The notes beneath the pieces were generated by a model that saw only the letters and a program-made list of their open reading frames with translations, was not told the DNA's origin and ran no database searches. DNA of 64,000 nucleotides, taken from contig CBDBED010000009.1 in assembly GCA_965204245.1 (NCBI GenBank), positions 62,001 to 126,000 of the forward strand. Reading direction: 5' to 3'. This DNA is from JAAXIE01 sp965204245. GTDB lineage: Bacteria > Chloroflexota > Dehalococcoidia > Lucifugimonadales > JAAXIE01. The position numbers and the translations under genes are program-made. Shown piece after piece: positions 16,469 through 24,764 of the stretch; position 1 is the stretch's first letter; the number at the start of each line of letters is the position of its first letter.

Positions 16469-17311
16469 ATGGAGCGGGAGAGCCTGACTGAAACGGACGT
16501 CACCAGTCTGGAGAGTGTGCTTGACCTGCGTCTGAGGGCCCTGCTGCACGACCTGCTGCGGGAGAAGAGCCGTGGCCGGGTGGCGGAGCAACTGGGGGTC
16601 AGCTACAAGACCTTGGTGCGCAGCCTGGAGTCGGGCCGGCTGACGGCGCACATGAGGGAGGCCCTGATGGTGGCCCTCATCGCCGGCTGGGACTCACGGG
16701 CCGAGGAGGGTGTGAGGCGGGCCGACGCCTTGGAGCAGTCGGTGGGGGAGCTGGCCCGGGAGTTGCGCGGGGTGCTGGAGAAGGTGAGGGCAGACGGTGC
16801 CAGCCAGGGGCAGCAACTGAGGGAGGAGACCAGCGGGGCCTTCGGCGAGCTTGGACGAAGGCTGACCGAGTTGGAGTCGCGCTGGGGCGGGACCGAGCCG
16901 CCGGGGCCGGCTGTCAGGGAAGGTCAGGGCTCTTCAGCAGGAGGACAGGCCCGTGGCCGGCTCAGGGCCGGGGTGGTCACGGTGGAGCCGGTGCCGGGGG
17001 AGGATGACCTGCACGGCGAGGCCATGGCCGTGGTGACGGAATGGAGACAGCGGAGGCGGGAGTTTGCCGAAGCCGGGGCCCGGCTGGCTATGGCCGCCGC
17101 CGAGGAGCGATTGCGGGAGATTGAGGTCCGGATGATCGGCGAGGGCCGGCTCACCCTTCCCCCGGAGACCCAGCCTTGGGACGACTCCACACGGGAGAGC
17201 CAGCTGGAACTGCACCGGACCGCGCTGGAAAGGGCCCGCAAGGAGCGCGTCAGGGCCGAATGGCGCAGGCGTCTGCGCTTGCTCCTGACCCTGGGCCGGT
17301 GGGGTGATTGA
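16469..17311 (+). CDS. HTH/coiled-coil protein of the mobile module
   Basis: The 280-residue product starts at the ATG at 16469 behind an AGGAGG ribosome site. Residues 1-65 are an HTH-like module (LLHDLLREKSRGRVAEQLGV, then SYKTLVRSLESGRLTAHMRE). Residues about 85-140 are predicted coiled coil (LEQSVGELARELRGVLEKVR; AFGELGRRLTELESRW). The C-terminal third is helical and highly charged (ARKERVRAEWRRRLRLLLTL). DNA binding plus oligomerisation fits a regulator or segregation/replication accessory acting on the repeats just upstream. It starts the plus-strand module. The specific family is not recognised. Confidence 0.6.
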   Translation: MERESLTETDVTSLESVLDLRLRALLHDLLREKSRGRVAEQLGVSYKTLVRSLESGRLTAHMREALMVALIAGWDSRAEEGVRRADALEQSVGELARELRGVLEKVRADGASQGQQLREETSGAFGELGRRLTELESRWGGTEPPGPAVREGQGSSAGGQARGRLRAGVVTVEPVPGEDDLHGEAMAVVTEWRQRRREFAEAGARLAMAAAEERLREIEVRMIGEGRLTLPPETQPWDDSTRESQLELHRTALERARKERVRAEWRRRLRLLLTLGRWGD

Positions 17312-18730
17312 AGCCCGGCGTCATACGTTGCCCCATTGTTGGCCCATTCCTGGGTCACAAGTGTCAGTGATTTCGAGAATGAGGCGCCGGGGCCATTGCT
17401 AGGTGACCGGGGAGCATTGATACTGAATTCGTTGTTCAGGCTTTCCAGATTTCTGCGCCATAGAAACCTGGGGGCATTTCCCTTAGCCCGGTGGCGACTT
17501 GAAGGATTGAGCCCTGCTCTCCTTGGAGTAGCCAAACCCTTGGGATCGAGCCCTGCTCTCCCGGAGGGCAGCCAAGAGGGGAACGGTTGTCCTGGCGGAA
17601 GACTCTGGTCCTTCGCCCCGCAGTTTCGGTGACCCGGTAAGCCCTTCGGCCACCCATCCAAACCCAAGGAGGTGTTAGTTAGAGCCAACCACGCAGTCCT
17701 TTCCCGGTCGGAGTGCACGTTGCACTCCTCACCATCGCTTCACACTCGGTGACCTAGCTGAAGACAGCTCGGCTACCTTCCCCATAAGCAGCTGCCAAGG
17801 TCGGCCCTGCGTCGAGCAAGTCGTACGACTCGCAGCGCCTTGGCCGTTGGCTCCCCACATGCGTTAGTCCTTCTCCCACAGCAGGGCGAACGGTCCTCTC
17901 ATCTAACTCAACCCCCCTCTCCCAAGAACTCCCCCAACAATTCCCCCGGTAGACCCGCGTGTTGCACCCTGCCATCTTGTCCTTGCGTCGCGGGCGGCCC
18001 GGCTACATTACAGCACCATTTGAGCGAGCACTTGGCCGGGAGGGCCCTGAAACTCTTGCCGGCCCGTCAATGACCGTTGATACTAGTCTCGTTGTCTGGC
18101 TTTTCCAGGGCTTTCTTGCCATAGAAAACCTTGGGGGTATTTCCCCGAACCCGGAGGCGTTCTTGAGGGATCGAGCCCTGCTCTCCCGAAAACCGCCGGA
18201 CCTGACGGATCGAGCCCTGCTCTCCCGAAGGTCGACCAAGAGGGGAACTCAGCAGCCCAGCAGCCCGGTTGTCCGATTCGATAGCTGATTCAATTCAAAA
18301 GGAGGTGCCGACCCAAGCCTGACCAAGTAGTCCCTTTCCCGGTCGGGGCGCATCGGGCGTTCCGACCATTCTTCCCTCGTTTGAGACAGGTGGCGTAGCT
18401 GGAGACGGCTGGGCCACCTCTTCCCCATACATACGCAGTCTGCTCAGGGTGTCACTGGCCAACACTGGTGTGAGATGGCCGGCTCTGGCTAGCTGCTCCC
18501 CGTATGCGCTGGTCCTCGAATCACGGTTCCGGGACGGGCGCATCCTCATTTGTCACAGCCCTCCCCCACATTCTTCCCCCTAGTAGACCTGCGTCTTAAC
18601 CACCTTGCCGTTCTGCGCTTGTTTCGCAGGTCGGCCTAGGTCCCACTGCGCCCTCGCCACGATGTTCCGCCGGGGTCGAGGTGCGTCCAGCGTCAGGTAT
18701 CCCATCTCAACACTCCAAGGAGGTAGTCAC
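17312..18730. repeat. Tandemly duplicated non-coding segment with paired 20-nt motifs
   Basis: About 1.4 kb hold no supported gene. Two diverged copies follow each other, about 17405-18060 and 18065-18700, with a shift of 635-664 bases. Both contain, in the same order, TTGATACT, CATAGAAA-CC, two copies of the motif GATCGAGCCCTGCTCTCCCG, CCAAGAGGGGAAC, CTTTCCCGGTCGG and a TAGACC-GCGT box. The motif starts at 17505, 17544, 18169 and 18208, with a 39-base spacing inside each pair. A replication origin, iteron block or structured RNA is possible. No ORF is conserved between the copies. Confidence 0.6.
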
Positions 18731-19003
18731 ATGCCGATCAGTAAATCAGCCACACGGGTCCTGGGAGTCCCCGCCAAACTTGCCGGCCGCTTGCCATGGC
18801 GCAAGGAGTTTGCACTGGGGCTCCTGTTCATCGGGACGCCCCTCATCACCGGTGACATGGAAATCTTCGCCATGAATCTGGCGGGACTGGCCGTCGCAGC
18901 ACTGGTGGCACGACGGGTGATGCAGGCCAGGGGCAGGTCTCAAGCGGCACAAGTCCGGCAACAGGCACAGGTGAACTCAAACTCAACAAGGAGGACGCGA
19001 TGA
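18731..19003 (+). CDS. Small membrane protein (90 aa)
   Basis: Start is at the ATG at 18731 behind CCAAGGAGGTAGTCAC. A basic, soluble N-terminus (SKSATRVLGVPAKLAGRLPW) precedes two adjacent hydrophobic segments at about residues 29-45 (FALGLLFIGTPLITGD) and 47-63 (IFAMNLAGLAVAALVARR). The C-terminus is basic and Gln-rich (QAAQVRQQAQVNSN). The stop overlaps the next start by four bases (ATGA), so the two genes are co-translated. No family is recognised. Confidence 0.6.
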   Translation: MPISKSATRVLGVPAKLAGRLPWRKEFALGLLFIGTPLITGDMEIFAMNLAGLAVAALVARRVMQARGRSQAAQVRQQAQVNSNSTRRTR

Positions 19004-19437
19004 CGACGGCAGCAATCAACAAAGACAGGGGCCTGAGTCTGGAGGCGCTGGTGGGCCGGCTGATGGATGCCCTGTGGTGGGAGAAACCCAGAGCCCGGGA
19101 AGCGTCAATGGCTCATACCATCCACGAGGCACGGCGTTTGCGACAGGCGGGAGACCTGGACGGAGCCCTGGCCGCCTTCGTTGGATTGGACCAGACCAAG
19201 GCCGCGAAGGTGGAAGCGTGTTGGGCCTACACCGAGTGGCTGGATTTGGTGAAGCGGAAGTTCGGAGGCAGCGAGGTCATGGTGTACAGCCCAGGCACGG
19301 GCCGGGCCGCCGCCCTGGCTGCCCGGGACGGGGATGGCCTAGAAGTGCTGGCGGCGCTGGGAATGAGGTGGCAGCCGGGCAAGGTCCTCTCCCGTCGCAG
19401 CCTGCGGGGACTCAGGTTCCTCGGCGGAGGTGGGTGA
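19000..19437 (+). CDS. Hypothetical protein in the primase operon
   Basis: The 145-residue soluble protein has a predominantly helical first half (HTIHEARRLRQAGDLDGALA; VEACWAYTEWLDLVKRKFGG). The second half is a small alpha/beta section (VMVYSPGTGRAAALAARDGD) ending in a basic tail (LSRRSLRGLRFLGGGG). It overlaps its upstream partner by four bases and the primase start by one (TGATG), so it probably works with the primase or in element replication. The family is not recognised. Confidence 0.55.
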   Translation: MTTAAINKDRGLSLEALVGRLMDALWWEKPRAREASMAHTIHEARRLRQAGDLDGALAAFVGLDQTKAAKVEACWAYTEWLDLVKRKFGGSEVMVYSPGTGRAAALAARDGDGLEVLAALGMRWQPGKVLSRRSLRGLRFLGGGG

Positions 19438-20486
19438 TGGCCCTAGCCAAACTGCCTCCCGATTTGTCAGAGGTGAAGGGCTGGCACGCTCTGGGGGGCG
19501 TGGTGGAGGCAGCGGGGATAAGTCTCACGGGAAGGGGCAGGGTCCGCCAAGGCGTCTGCCCCTTCCACGATGAAGCCGAGGGCAGCTTCACGGTGTATTC
19601 CGATACCCAGCGCTTCCACTGCTTCGGCTGCGGTGCCAACGGGGACGTGCTGGACTTCATCCAGCGCACTGAGGGGCTGAGTCTTCCCGAGGCGGTGCGA
19701 CGGCTGGGAGAGGGAGCAGGGCCGGCCGCGAAGATCGCGGTGGGTCGTGAGCGCAAACCACCTCCAGCTGCCGAACTCCCACCACGAGACCCGGCGCTGC
19801 TGACGGCAGCCGTCCGGTTCTATGCCGGCCAGCTGCGTCGCAACCGCGAGGCGCAGGCATACCTGGCCTCACGGGGCATCGGCCCCGCCACCGCCAGGGA
19901 GTTGGGGCTGGGCTACGCTCCGGGGCGCGGGCTGCGGGAGGCCCTAGAGTCCCAGGGCTTCACGACGGAAAGGCTCCGGGACTCGGGGCTGTTCTTGGAG
20001 AAGTGGGCGGAGCGGTTCGCGGGTATGGCGGTCATCCCCGACGCGATCGCGGGCCGGGCGGGGTGGCTCGCGGGCCGGACCATGGTCCCGACCCGCTCGC
20101 CAAGGTTCCAGTCCCTGCCCGGTTCCAAGCCCGTGCTGGGACTGGGCAGGTTGGGGCCGGCCCCCCGGTGGCTGGTCGTCACCGAGGGGCTCTTCGACTG
20201 GCTGGTGCTCAAGGAGTGGGGCCTTCCCGCCTGCGCCTCTTTGGGCACGCAGGGAATGGAGCGCGTGGCCCTCGCCCTCCGGGACTGCCCCCGCGTCGCC
20301 ATCGTCTTCGACTCCGACGACGCGGGCCGGGAGGCCTCCCAGCGCCTCTCCGACTTGCTGGGACGCCGGGCCGTCACCGTCACCCTTCCCCAGGGCGCCG
20401 ACGACGTGGCGGAACTGGCCACCCACCCCAACGGACGAAGGGGCTTCCTCCGACTCTTGGCCCAGGCCGTAGGCACATACCGCTAG
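19437..20486 (+). CDS. CHC2-zinc-finger DnaG-type primase
   Basis: The 349-residue protein starts at an ATG overlapping the previous stop. The N-terminal zinc finger has C41, H44, C62 and C65 (VCPFHDEAEGS; FHCFGCGANGDV). The TOPRIM half has E250 (VVTEGLFDWLVLKEW) and the acidic pair D292/D294 (VFDSDDAGR). It is much shorter than chromosomal DnaG (about 600 residues) and lacks a helicase-binding C-terminus, as is usual for primases of plasmids and phages. It would prime element DNA synthesis. A long out-of-frame upstream extension was not used. Confidence 0.85.
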   Translation: MALAKLPPDLSEVKGWHALGGVVEAAGISLTGRGRVRQGVCPFHDEAEGSFTVYSDTQRFHCFGCGANGDVLDFIQRTEGLSLPEAVRRLGEGAGPAAKIAVGRERKPPPAAELPPRDPALLTAAVRFYAGQLRRNREAQAYLASRGIGPATARELGLGYAPGRGLREALESQGFTTERLRDSGLFLEKWAERFAGMAVIPDAIAGRAGWLAGRTMVPTRSPRFQSLPGSKPVLGLGRLGPAPRWLVVTEGLFDWLVLKEWGLPACASLGTQGMERVALALRDCPRVAIVFDSDDAGREASQRLSDLLGRRAVTVTLPQGADDVAELATHPNGRRGFLRLLAQAVGTYR

Positions 20487-20604
20487 CTCAACTCACCCGC
20501 CCCCCAACCCTCGCCCTACAACCCTCCGGCAATCCCTTTCACACCTCCCACTGGACACCCAACCGCTGCTTTCCCGACCCCGAAATTTCTACCCAGGAGG
20601 AGCT

Positions 20605-20637
20605 ATGCCCATTGCACGACGGGGCTTTCCCCGCTGA
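20605..20637 (+). CDS. Possible leader peptide before the RAD52 gene
   Basis: ATG with an excellent ribosome site (CAGGAGGAGCT) opens a ten-codon frame, MPIARRGFPR, closed by TGA. It lies 60 bases upstream of the RAD52 start, which has its own ribosome site. It could be a translated leader or a chance ORF in the 210-base gap. Confidence 0.3.
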   Translation: MPIARRGFPR

Positions 20638-20695
20638 CGGGCCATTACGCCCGCAAACCGACGCTCATTAGTCATAAGCAGAAGGAGACACGACA

Positions 20696-21454
20696 ATGAC
20701 GAGCACCGCCACGAAGAGCAACCCCAACGGCCAATCTCCGAACGGGCACTCCCCCAACGGCAACGGCCAGCACAAGGACATCCCCGTCATCACCGACCTC
20801 TGGGACACCCTGCCGCCCTCGGTCATAGAGAAGCTGGAGCAGCCCCTGGACCCGGGACTGGTCTCCCAGCGCAGGGGCAGGGCCAACCGCACCTACTCCT
20901 ATATCGAGGGGCACACCGCCATCGATCAGGCCAACCGTATCTTCGGACGCGGCGGATGGGGCTATGACGTGATTGGCGAGGTGACACTGCGGGATGTGGA
21001 GAACACCGACTCCAAGACGGGCGAGGTGAAGACCGTTAGGGCATATTGCGCCACCGTCCGGGTCAGCGTCACCGGGGCGCTGCCCCGCACCGACGTGGGG
21101 TTCCATGCCGTGGCCGAGGAGAACGCCGAGGGCCACGACACGGCCTGCAAGGGGGCGGTGACCGACGGCCTGAAGCGGGCGCTGAGAAGCTTCGGCGACC
21201 AGTTCGGGAACTCCCTCAACGGGGAGGGTAGCCCCGCCTCCGATACCCTGACCCCTTCCCTGCGCCAAACGCTGCTGGAACTGGGCATGATCCAGGGGTT
21301 CGACGAGGAGAAGGTGCGGGCTGCGGTAAAAAGCAAGACGGGCAAGGAACTGGACGAACTGCCCGCATCGGAGGTCGGCACCCTGCTGGAGGCTACGGTG
21401 AAGAGGATGCAGCAGTCGGCCGACGGCAAGGGTGAGGAGAAGCAGGGCGAGTAG
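20696..21454 (+). CDS. RAD52-family single-strand annealing protein
   Basis: The 252-residue protein has a disordered Asn/Gly-rich N-terminus (about 25 residues). A RAD52/RAD22 core follows: LEQPLDPGLVSQRRGRANRT, SYIEGHTAIDQANRIFG, WGYDV, DVGFHAVAEENAEGHDTACK, then GAVTDGLKRALRSFGDQFGN. The core occupies residues about 40-185. RAD52-like annealases promote recombination by annealing complementary single strands and are common on phages and conjugative elements. The ribosome site is AGAAGGAGACACGACA. The neighbouring SSB, RadC-like and primase genes fit a DNA replication/repair set. Confidence 0.85.
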   Translation: MTSTATKSNPNGQSPNGHSPNGNGQHKDIPVITDLWDTLPPSVIEKLEQPLDPGLVSQRRGRANRTYSYIEGHTAIDQANRIFGRGGWGYDVIGEVTLRDVENTDSKTGEVKTVRAYCATVRVSVTGALPRTDVGFHAVAEENAEGHDTACKGAVTDGLKRALRSFGDQFGNSLNGEGSPASDTLTPSLRQTLLELGMIQGFDEEKVRAAVKSKTGKELDELPASEVGTLLEATVKRMQQSADGKGEEKQGE

Positions 21455-21484
21455 CGTCGCCACCGTCACCGGGCGACCAGACCA

Positions 21485-21518
21485 AAGGGGCTGTCTCCCT
21501 AAAGGGAGGCGGCCCCTT
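21485..21518. terminator. Intergenic hairpin (type GGGGCCGTCTCC)
   Basis: The stem AAGGGGCTGTCTCCC / GGGAGGCGGCCCCTT is imperfect around the tip loop TAAA. It falls between the RAD52 and TSCPD genes. Related hairpins recur after the next genes at 22454 and 22957, so this is a repeated attenuator or terminator. Confidence 0.6.
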
Positions 21519-21546
21519 ACTCATTTCGAGAATCACGGAGGTGGAG

Positions 21547-21945
21547 ATGACGGAGACAAGAAGCAGGCCAATGACGCTGCCCAGCACCACCACCAAGCTT
21601 CGCACCGACCATGGCGACCTCTACGTCACCGTGTCCATGGACGAGGAGGGCCAACCCTTCGAGGTGTTCGGCTGGCTGGGGAAGGCGGGCAGCTTCGGCC
21701 ACGGGGTGACGGAGCTGACCTGCCGGCTCATCTCCCTGCACCTGCGCCGGGGCACTCCCATCCAAGAGGTAATCGACCAGTGCCGGGGCATACAGGAGAT
21801 GCAGCCCTACCCCAACCGGATGCCCGACGGCTCCAGCGTCATGGTGCTGGGGCTGGGGGACGGCATCGCCCATGTGCTCAGGGGAGTGCGGGAGACCAAT
21901 GACAAGGCAGGAGTCATCGGGGAAGCCGGGCCTACGGCAGCGTGA
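21547..21945 (+). CDS. Stand-alone TSCPD-domain protein
   Basis: The 132-residue protein matches the TSCPD domain found at the C-terminus of adenosylcobalamin-dependent ribonucleotide reductases: KLRTDHGDLYVTVSMDEEG, then PFEVFGWLGKAGSFGHGVTE, RLISLHLRRG and VIDQCRGIQ. Start is at ATG 21547 with GGAGG five bases upstream; a GTG six bases earlier would lack spacing. The domain is probably a zinc-binding or nucleotide-metabolism accessory. Here it occurs alone inside a replication/repair operon of a mobile element, with no reductase in the window. Confidence 0.75.
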   Translation: MTETRSRPMTLPSTTTKLRTDHGDLYVTVSMDEEGQPFEVFGWLGKAGSFGHGVTELTCRLISLHLRRGTPIQEVIDQCRGIQEMQPYPNRMPDGSSVMVLGLGDGIAHVLRGVRETNDKAGVIGEAGPTAA

Positions 21946-22031
21946 GTTGCCGGGGCGACGAAGACCCCGGACGGGACCGTCTGCGAGTGGGCGGCCCGCT
22001 TCCTATCCATAGGAAAGAAGGAGAAAGAGAG

Positions 22032-22412
22032 ATGGAGCGCAACGAGAAAGTTTGCCTGGGACCCATCAGCGACATCCGGGGGGACGAGCATTGCCCCTTC
22101 ATGCAGGACTGCTCGCGGGGGGAAGGGCCTGCCAACGCCTGCACGGCGGATGGGGTCATGACCGACGAGGAGGCCGGCTCCGCCCTGCGGGAGTACGAGG
22201 AGCTTGAGGACGCCATCCGCGAGTTCGAGGACGAGAGGGGATGGGTGGCGGAGAAGCTGCAGGCATGGCTGGAGCAACGAGGGAGCGGGACGGTCACTTT
22301 GCAAGGCAGGGAGCGTACCCGCACCCTCGCCCTGGTGCGCGCCCAACCCCGCACATCTGACCACGCTGCCATGGTCATGGAGCAGGGCTCCAGGGGCCTG
22401 CGGGTCAGCTAG
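22032..22412 (+). CDS. Hypothetical Cys-containing helical protein
   Basis: The 126-residue protein has a ribosome site GAAGGAGAAAGAGAG. Its N-terminus carries four Cys in 34 residues (VCLGPISDIRGDEHCPFMQD, then CSRGEGPANAC), possibly a metal site. Residues 45-85 are strongly helical and acidic (LREYEELEDAIREFEDERGW). The tail is basic and beta-prone (TLQGRERTRTLALVRAQP). No family is recognised. It is co-oriented with the TSCPD and SSB genes and separated from the SSB gene by a terminator-like hairpin. Confidence 0.55.
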   Translation: MERNEKVCLGPISDIRGDEHCPFMQDCSRGEGPANACTADGVMTDEEAGSALREYEELEDAIREFEDERGWVAEKLQAWLEQRGSGTVTLQGRERTRTLALVRAQPRTSDHAAMVMEQGSRGLRVS

Positions 22413-22453
22413 CATCCTGCCGGACACCGGACGTTCCAAGGGAACGCCTACAC

Positions 22454-22483
22454 GGGGCCGTCTCCCCTACAGGGAGCGGCCCC
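22454..22483. terminator. Intergenic hairpin (type GGGGCCGTCTCC), second copy
   Basis: GGGGCCGTCTCC pairs with GGGAGCGGCCCC across a short loop. It is positioned between the hypothetical gene and the SSB gene and is nearly the same sequence as the hairpins at 21485 and 22957. Confidence 0.6.
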
Positions 22484-22536
22484 GCTCGATTCCACGGGGT
22501 GCGCACACCGCACCACCACACACAAGGAGAGATGCA

Positions 22537-22914
22537 ATGCCAAGGACCGTCAACAAGGTAGAGCTCCTAGGCCGGGTGGGAGTAGAGCCGGACATGCGCT
22601 ACAGCCAGGGAGGCACCGCCATCACCCGCATCAGGCTGGCCACGGACCGCCATCGCCAGAACGGGGAGACCGAGACCGACTGGCACGACGTCACCTGCTG
22701 GGGAAAGCTGGCCGAGGCCGTGAACCAGTACGTCGGCAAGGGGGACAGGCTGTACGTGAGCGGCAGGCTGGCCCAGAACAGCTACGAGACCGACGACGGG
22801 CAGAAGCGCCACCGCACCGAGATACACGCCCAGGAGGTCGTCTTCCTCGACTCCCGTAACGGAGCGAACGGAACGGACAACGGGACTTCCGGATCCGATG
22901 AGATGCCGTTCTAG
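22537..22914 (+). CDS. ssb: Single-stranded DNA-binding protein
   Basis: The 125-residue protein is an OB-fold SSB: NKVELLGRVGVEPDMRYSQG, TAITRIRLAT, DWHDVTCWGKLAEAVNQYVG and KGDRLYVSGRL. The acidic disordered tail ends SDEMPF, resembling the DDIPF partner-binding tip of bacterial SSBs. Length is slightly short for bacterial SSB. The ATG at 22537 is chosen, with AAGGAGAGATGCA upstream. On mobile elements such SSBs protect single-stranded transfer intermediates. Neighbouring RAD52 and primase genes fit. Confidence 0.9.
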   Translation: MPRTVNKVELLGRVGVEPDMRYSQGGTAITRIRLATDRHRQNGETETDWHDVTCWGKLAEAVNQYVGKGDRLYVSGRLAQNSYETDDGQKRHRTEIHAQEVVFLDSRNGANGTDNGTSGSDEMPF

Positions 22915-22956
22915 GCAGCCAGATATGACATCGACGCCCGACCAGCGGGCGAACCA

Positions 22957-22987
22957 CGGGGCCGTCTCCTCTTGTGGAGACGGCCCC
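22957..22987. terminator. Intergenic hairpin (type GGGGCCGTCTCC), third copy
   Basis: A 13-base perfect stem (CGGGGCCGTCTCC / GGAGACGGCCCCG) surrounds a 6-base loop (TCTTGT), followed by CTTCGTTTC. It lies between the SSB and RadC-like genes and is the most regular of the three copies. Confidence 0.65.
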
Positions 22988-23027
22988 GCTTCGTTTCTAC
23001 CCATCATTACCGGAAGGAGCCTAGACC

Positions 23028-23522
23028 ATGGCACGACAAGAGGACACGCTGCTGAGCGCCCTGCGCCAGAATCTCAACCTGCTGGGGGAACTGGCGGTCA
23101 GGTACGAGGTGGAGGCCCGTCCCCGCCATCCCGGGGACCTCCCCAACATCTCCCACCCCGACGACGTGTACGAACTGGTGGGCAGGGAGATGGCATCCCT
23201 GGCCCAGGAGCAGATGCGGGTGCTGTTACTGGACCGTCGCAACAACGTCACCGCCCAGCGGGTGGTCTACCACGGAAACGTATCCTCCATCGTGCTCAGG
23301 GTGGCCGAGGTGCTGAGGCCCGCCGTCATCGAGGCGGCCCCCCACATCATAGTCGTCCATAACCACCCTTCAGGAAACCCCGAACCCAGCGCCCAGGACA
23401 TTTCCGCAACCAAGGACATCGCCCAAGCGGCAACGCTTTTGGGAATAGAGCTGGTGGACCACGTGGTGATCGGGGGCAGCGGGGCGGTGAGCCTCAAGGA
23501 CAGGGGCCACGTCCCCGGCTAG
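23028..23522 (+). CDS. RadC-like JAB/MPN-domain protein
   Basis: The 164-residue protein carries the JAMM metal site: H111 and H113 in VVHNHPSGNPEPSAQDIS, S115/S121 nearby and D124, with a Glu at about 61 (EQMRVLLLD). It has the strand order of RadC-type proteins but lacks their N-terminal helix-hairpin-helix part (usual length about 220). RadC-type JAB proteins are frequent on mobile elements; a DNA-processing or peptidase role is unresolved. This is the first of two JAMM proteins on the element. Ribosome site AAGGAGCCTAGACC. Confidence 0.8.
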   Translation: MARQEDTLLSALRQNLNLLGELAVRYEVEARPRHPGDLPNISHPDDVYELVGREMASLAQEQMRVLLLDRRNNVTAQRVVYHGNVSSIVLRVAEVLRPAVIEAAPHIIVVHNHPSGNPEPSAQDISATKDIAQAATLLGIELVDHVVIGGSGAVSLKDRGHVPG

Positions 23523-23677
23523 CACCTCCCATAGGACCGGTCGATCCTCGACGCCACCGGGAACGTGGCAAGGAAGCCGCTCCCGCCCATAACCCGCGCT
23601 ACCCCCGACCCACAGCCTATTACAGGCCCGGGCCCAATTCCATCCACAGGAAACCATCAAAGGAAAGGAGACAGCCC

Positions 23678-24358
23678 ATGCTCGCAACCCGCGACACATC
23701 CCGTACCGAACAGCCCGCCCCAGGTGACGAGCAATCCCTCTACACCATCAGCGTCGGCGGCTTCAGCGCCACCGCCGACGCTTTCGCCAGGGACGAGGAC
23801 GCCGAGACCCTCTGGTTCCTCTCCATGGTCGGCTCCCAGACGGCCCTCAAGGCCATATGGGGCTCACTGCTCAAGCAGCCCCCGGAGACGGCCCATATCA
23901 TCCAGGGGGCCGACGGCATGGCCCTCACCGGCGACTACCACCGGTGCGCCATCCCCTACCAGACTTTGGGCACCTGGACCACCAAGATCGCCCGGTTGCC
24001 CACGTCAAACGGCTGGCACGCTCTGGTCTATACCAAGTGGGCGGAATACGCCTCGGAGCACGACTCCTTCCTTCTATTGGCCAAAAGCGAAGAGGAGGCC
24101 CCGGCCCTGCACCACCGCTTCCTCGACCGGAGAAGCCCCCTGCCCCTGCACCACTCATGGGCCAGTTGGCTGTGGCGGAAGGGCCTTCAGAACGGCAGCA
24201 TCGTTCGCCTCCAGTCGGTGGGCATCAACGCCTACCGCTGCACCCCCAACGCCGAGTGGCTCAGGGAGGACCTCTCTCAAGCCGTGGCTTCGGGCTATCT
24301 AACCCTGCCGGACGAAGCGCCCTTAACCGAATTTGATAAGGAGGCATCCCATGGATAG
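23678..24358 (+). CDS. Hypothetical protein upstream of the methylase
   Basis: The 226-residue soluble protein has a strong ribosome site (AAAGGAAAGGAGACAGCCC). Visible features are LYTISVGGFSATADAF near residue 21, ETLWFLSMVGSQTALKAIWG near 50, and an aromatic-rich middle (HSWASWLWRKGLQNGS) near 150. No catalytic motif is obvious. Its end overlaps the next start by eight bases, so it belongs to the operon that includes the zinc-site protein and the DNA methylase. The family is not recognised. Confidence 0.55.
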   Translation: MLATRDTSRTEQPAPGDEQSLYTISVGGFSATADAFARDEDAETLWFLSMVGSQTALKAIWGSLLKQPPETAHIIQGADGMALTGDYHRCAIPYQTLGTWTTKIARLPTSNGWHALVYTKWAEYASEHDSFLLLAKSEEEAPALHHRFLDRRSPLPLHHSWASWLWRKGLQNGSIVRLQSVGINAYRCTPNAEWLREDLSQAVASGYLTLPDEAPLTEFDKEASHG

Positions 24359-24764
24359 GACCCTCAAGCCGGGCACCGGCAAGAACAAGCGCCGGCGCCA
24401 GCGCAACGGGAGGGCTTGGCAGCTCTTCTCCCCCGACGGCAGCACCTGCCGCTATTGCAAGCACGACGACTCCCAGCACCTCATCTCCTCGGGCCAGCCC
24501 CATTTCTACCGGCCCGCCACACCAGAGGAGAGGAGCGACCCCAACGTGTTGCTATACACCCACGACTCCAAGAAGCACGGCCCGGTGCTGGTGCGAAGGG
24601 TCACGGTGTCCAGGCAGGCGGAGGTCATCACCGCCTTCTGCACCGCCTGCGCCCAAGCCCAGAGGACGGGGCAGGTGCTCTGCTACCAGCGTACTTTGGC
24701 GAATGGAGAGGTCGTCGGCCTGAAGAAGCACAACGTGGACCGTATGGAAGGAGTGGCGGCATGA
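24351..24764 (+). CDS. Hypothetical zinc-site protein
   Basis: The 137-residue protein starts at ATG 24351 behind AAGGAGGCATCCC. The basic N-terminus (KNKRRRQRNGRAW) precedes a possible zinc site from CRYCKH near residue 35 and CTACAQ near 100. Intervening strands (VLVRRVTVSRQAEVITAF) fit a small zinc-ribbon fold. It overlaps the upstream gene by eight bases and the methylase by four (ATGA), so the three are coupled. It is probably a nucleic-acid-binding accessory; this is inference. Confidence 0.55.
   Translation: MDRTLKPGTGKNKRRRQRNGRAWQLFSPDGSTCRYCKHDDSQHLISSGQPHFYRPATPEERSDPNVLLYTHDSKKHGPVLVRRVTVSRQAEVITAFCTACAQAQRTGQVLCYQRTLANGEVVGLKKHNVDRMEGVAA

Noticed and set aside
17312..18730. CRISPR array suspected from the repeated 20-nt motif
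   Set aside because: Only four copies in two pairs, inside a larger duplication; spacers are not unique and no cas gene is present.
23028..23522. RadC-like JAB protein as a member of the PRTRC cassette
   Set aside because: It is 5 kb away, matches RadC rather than PRTRC A, and the cassette already has its own JAMM protein.
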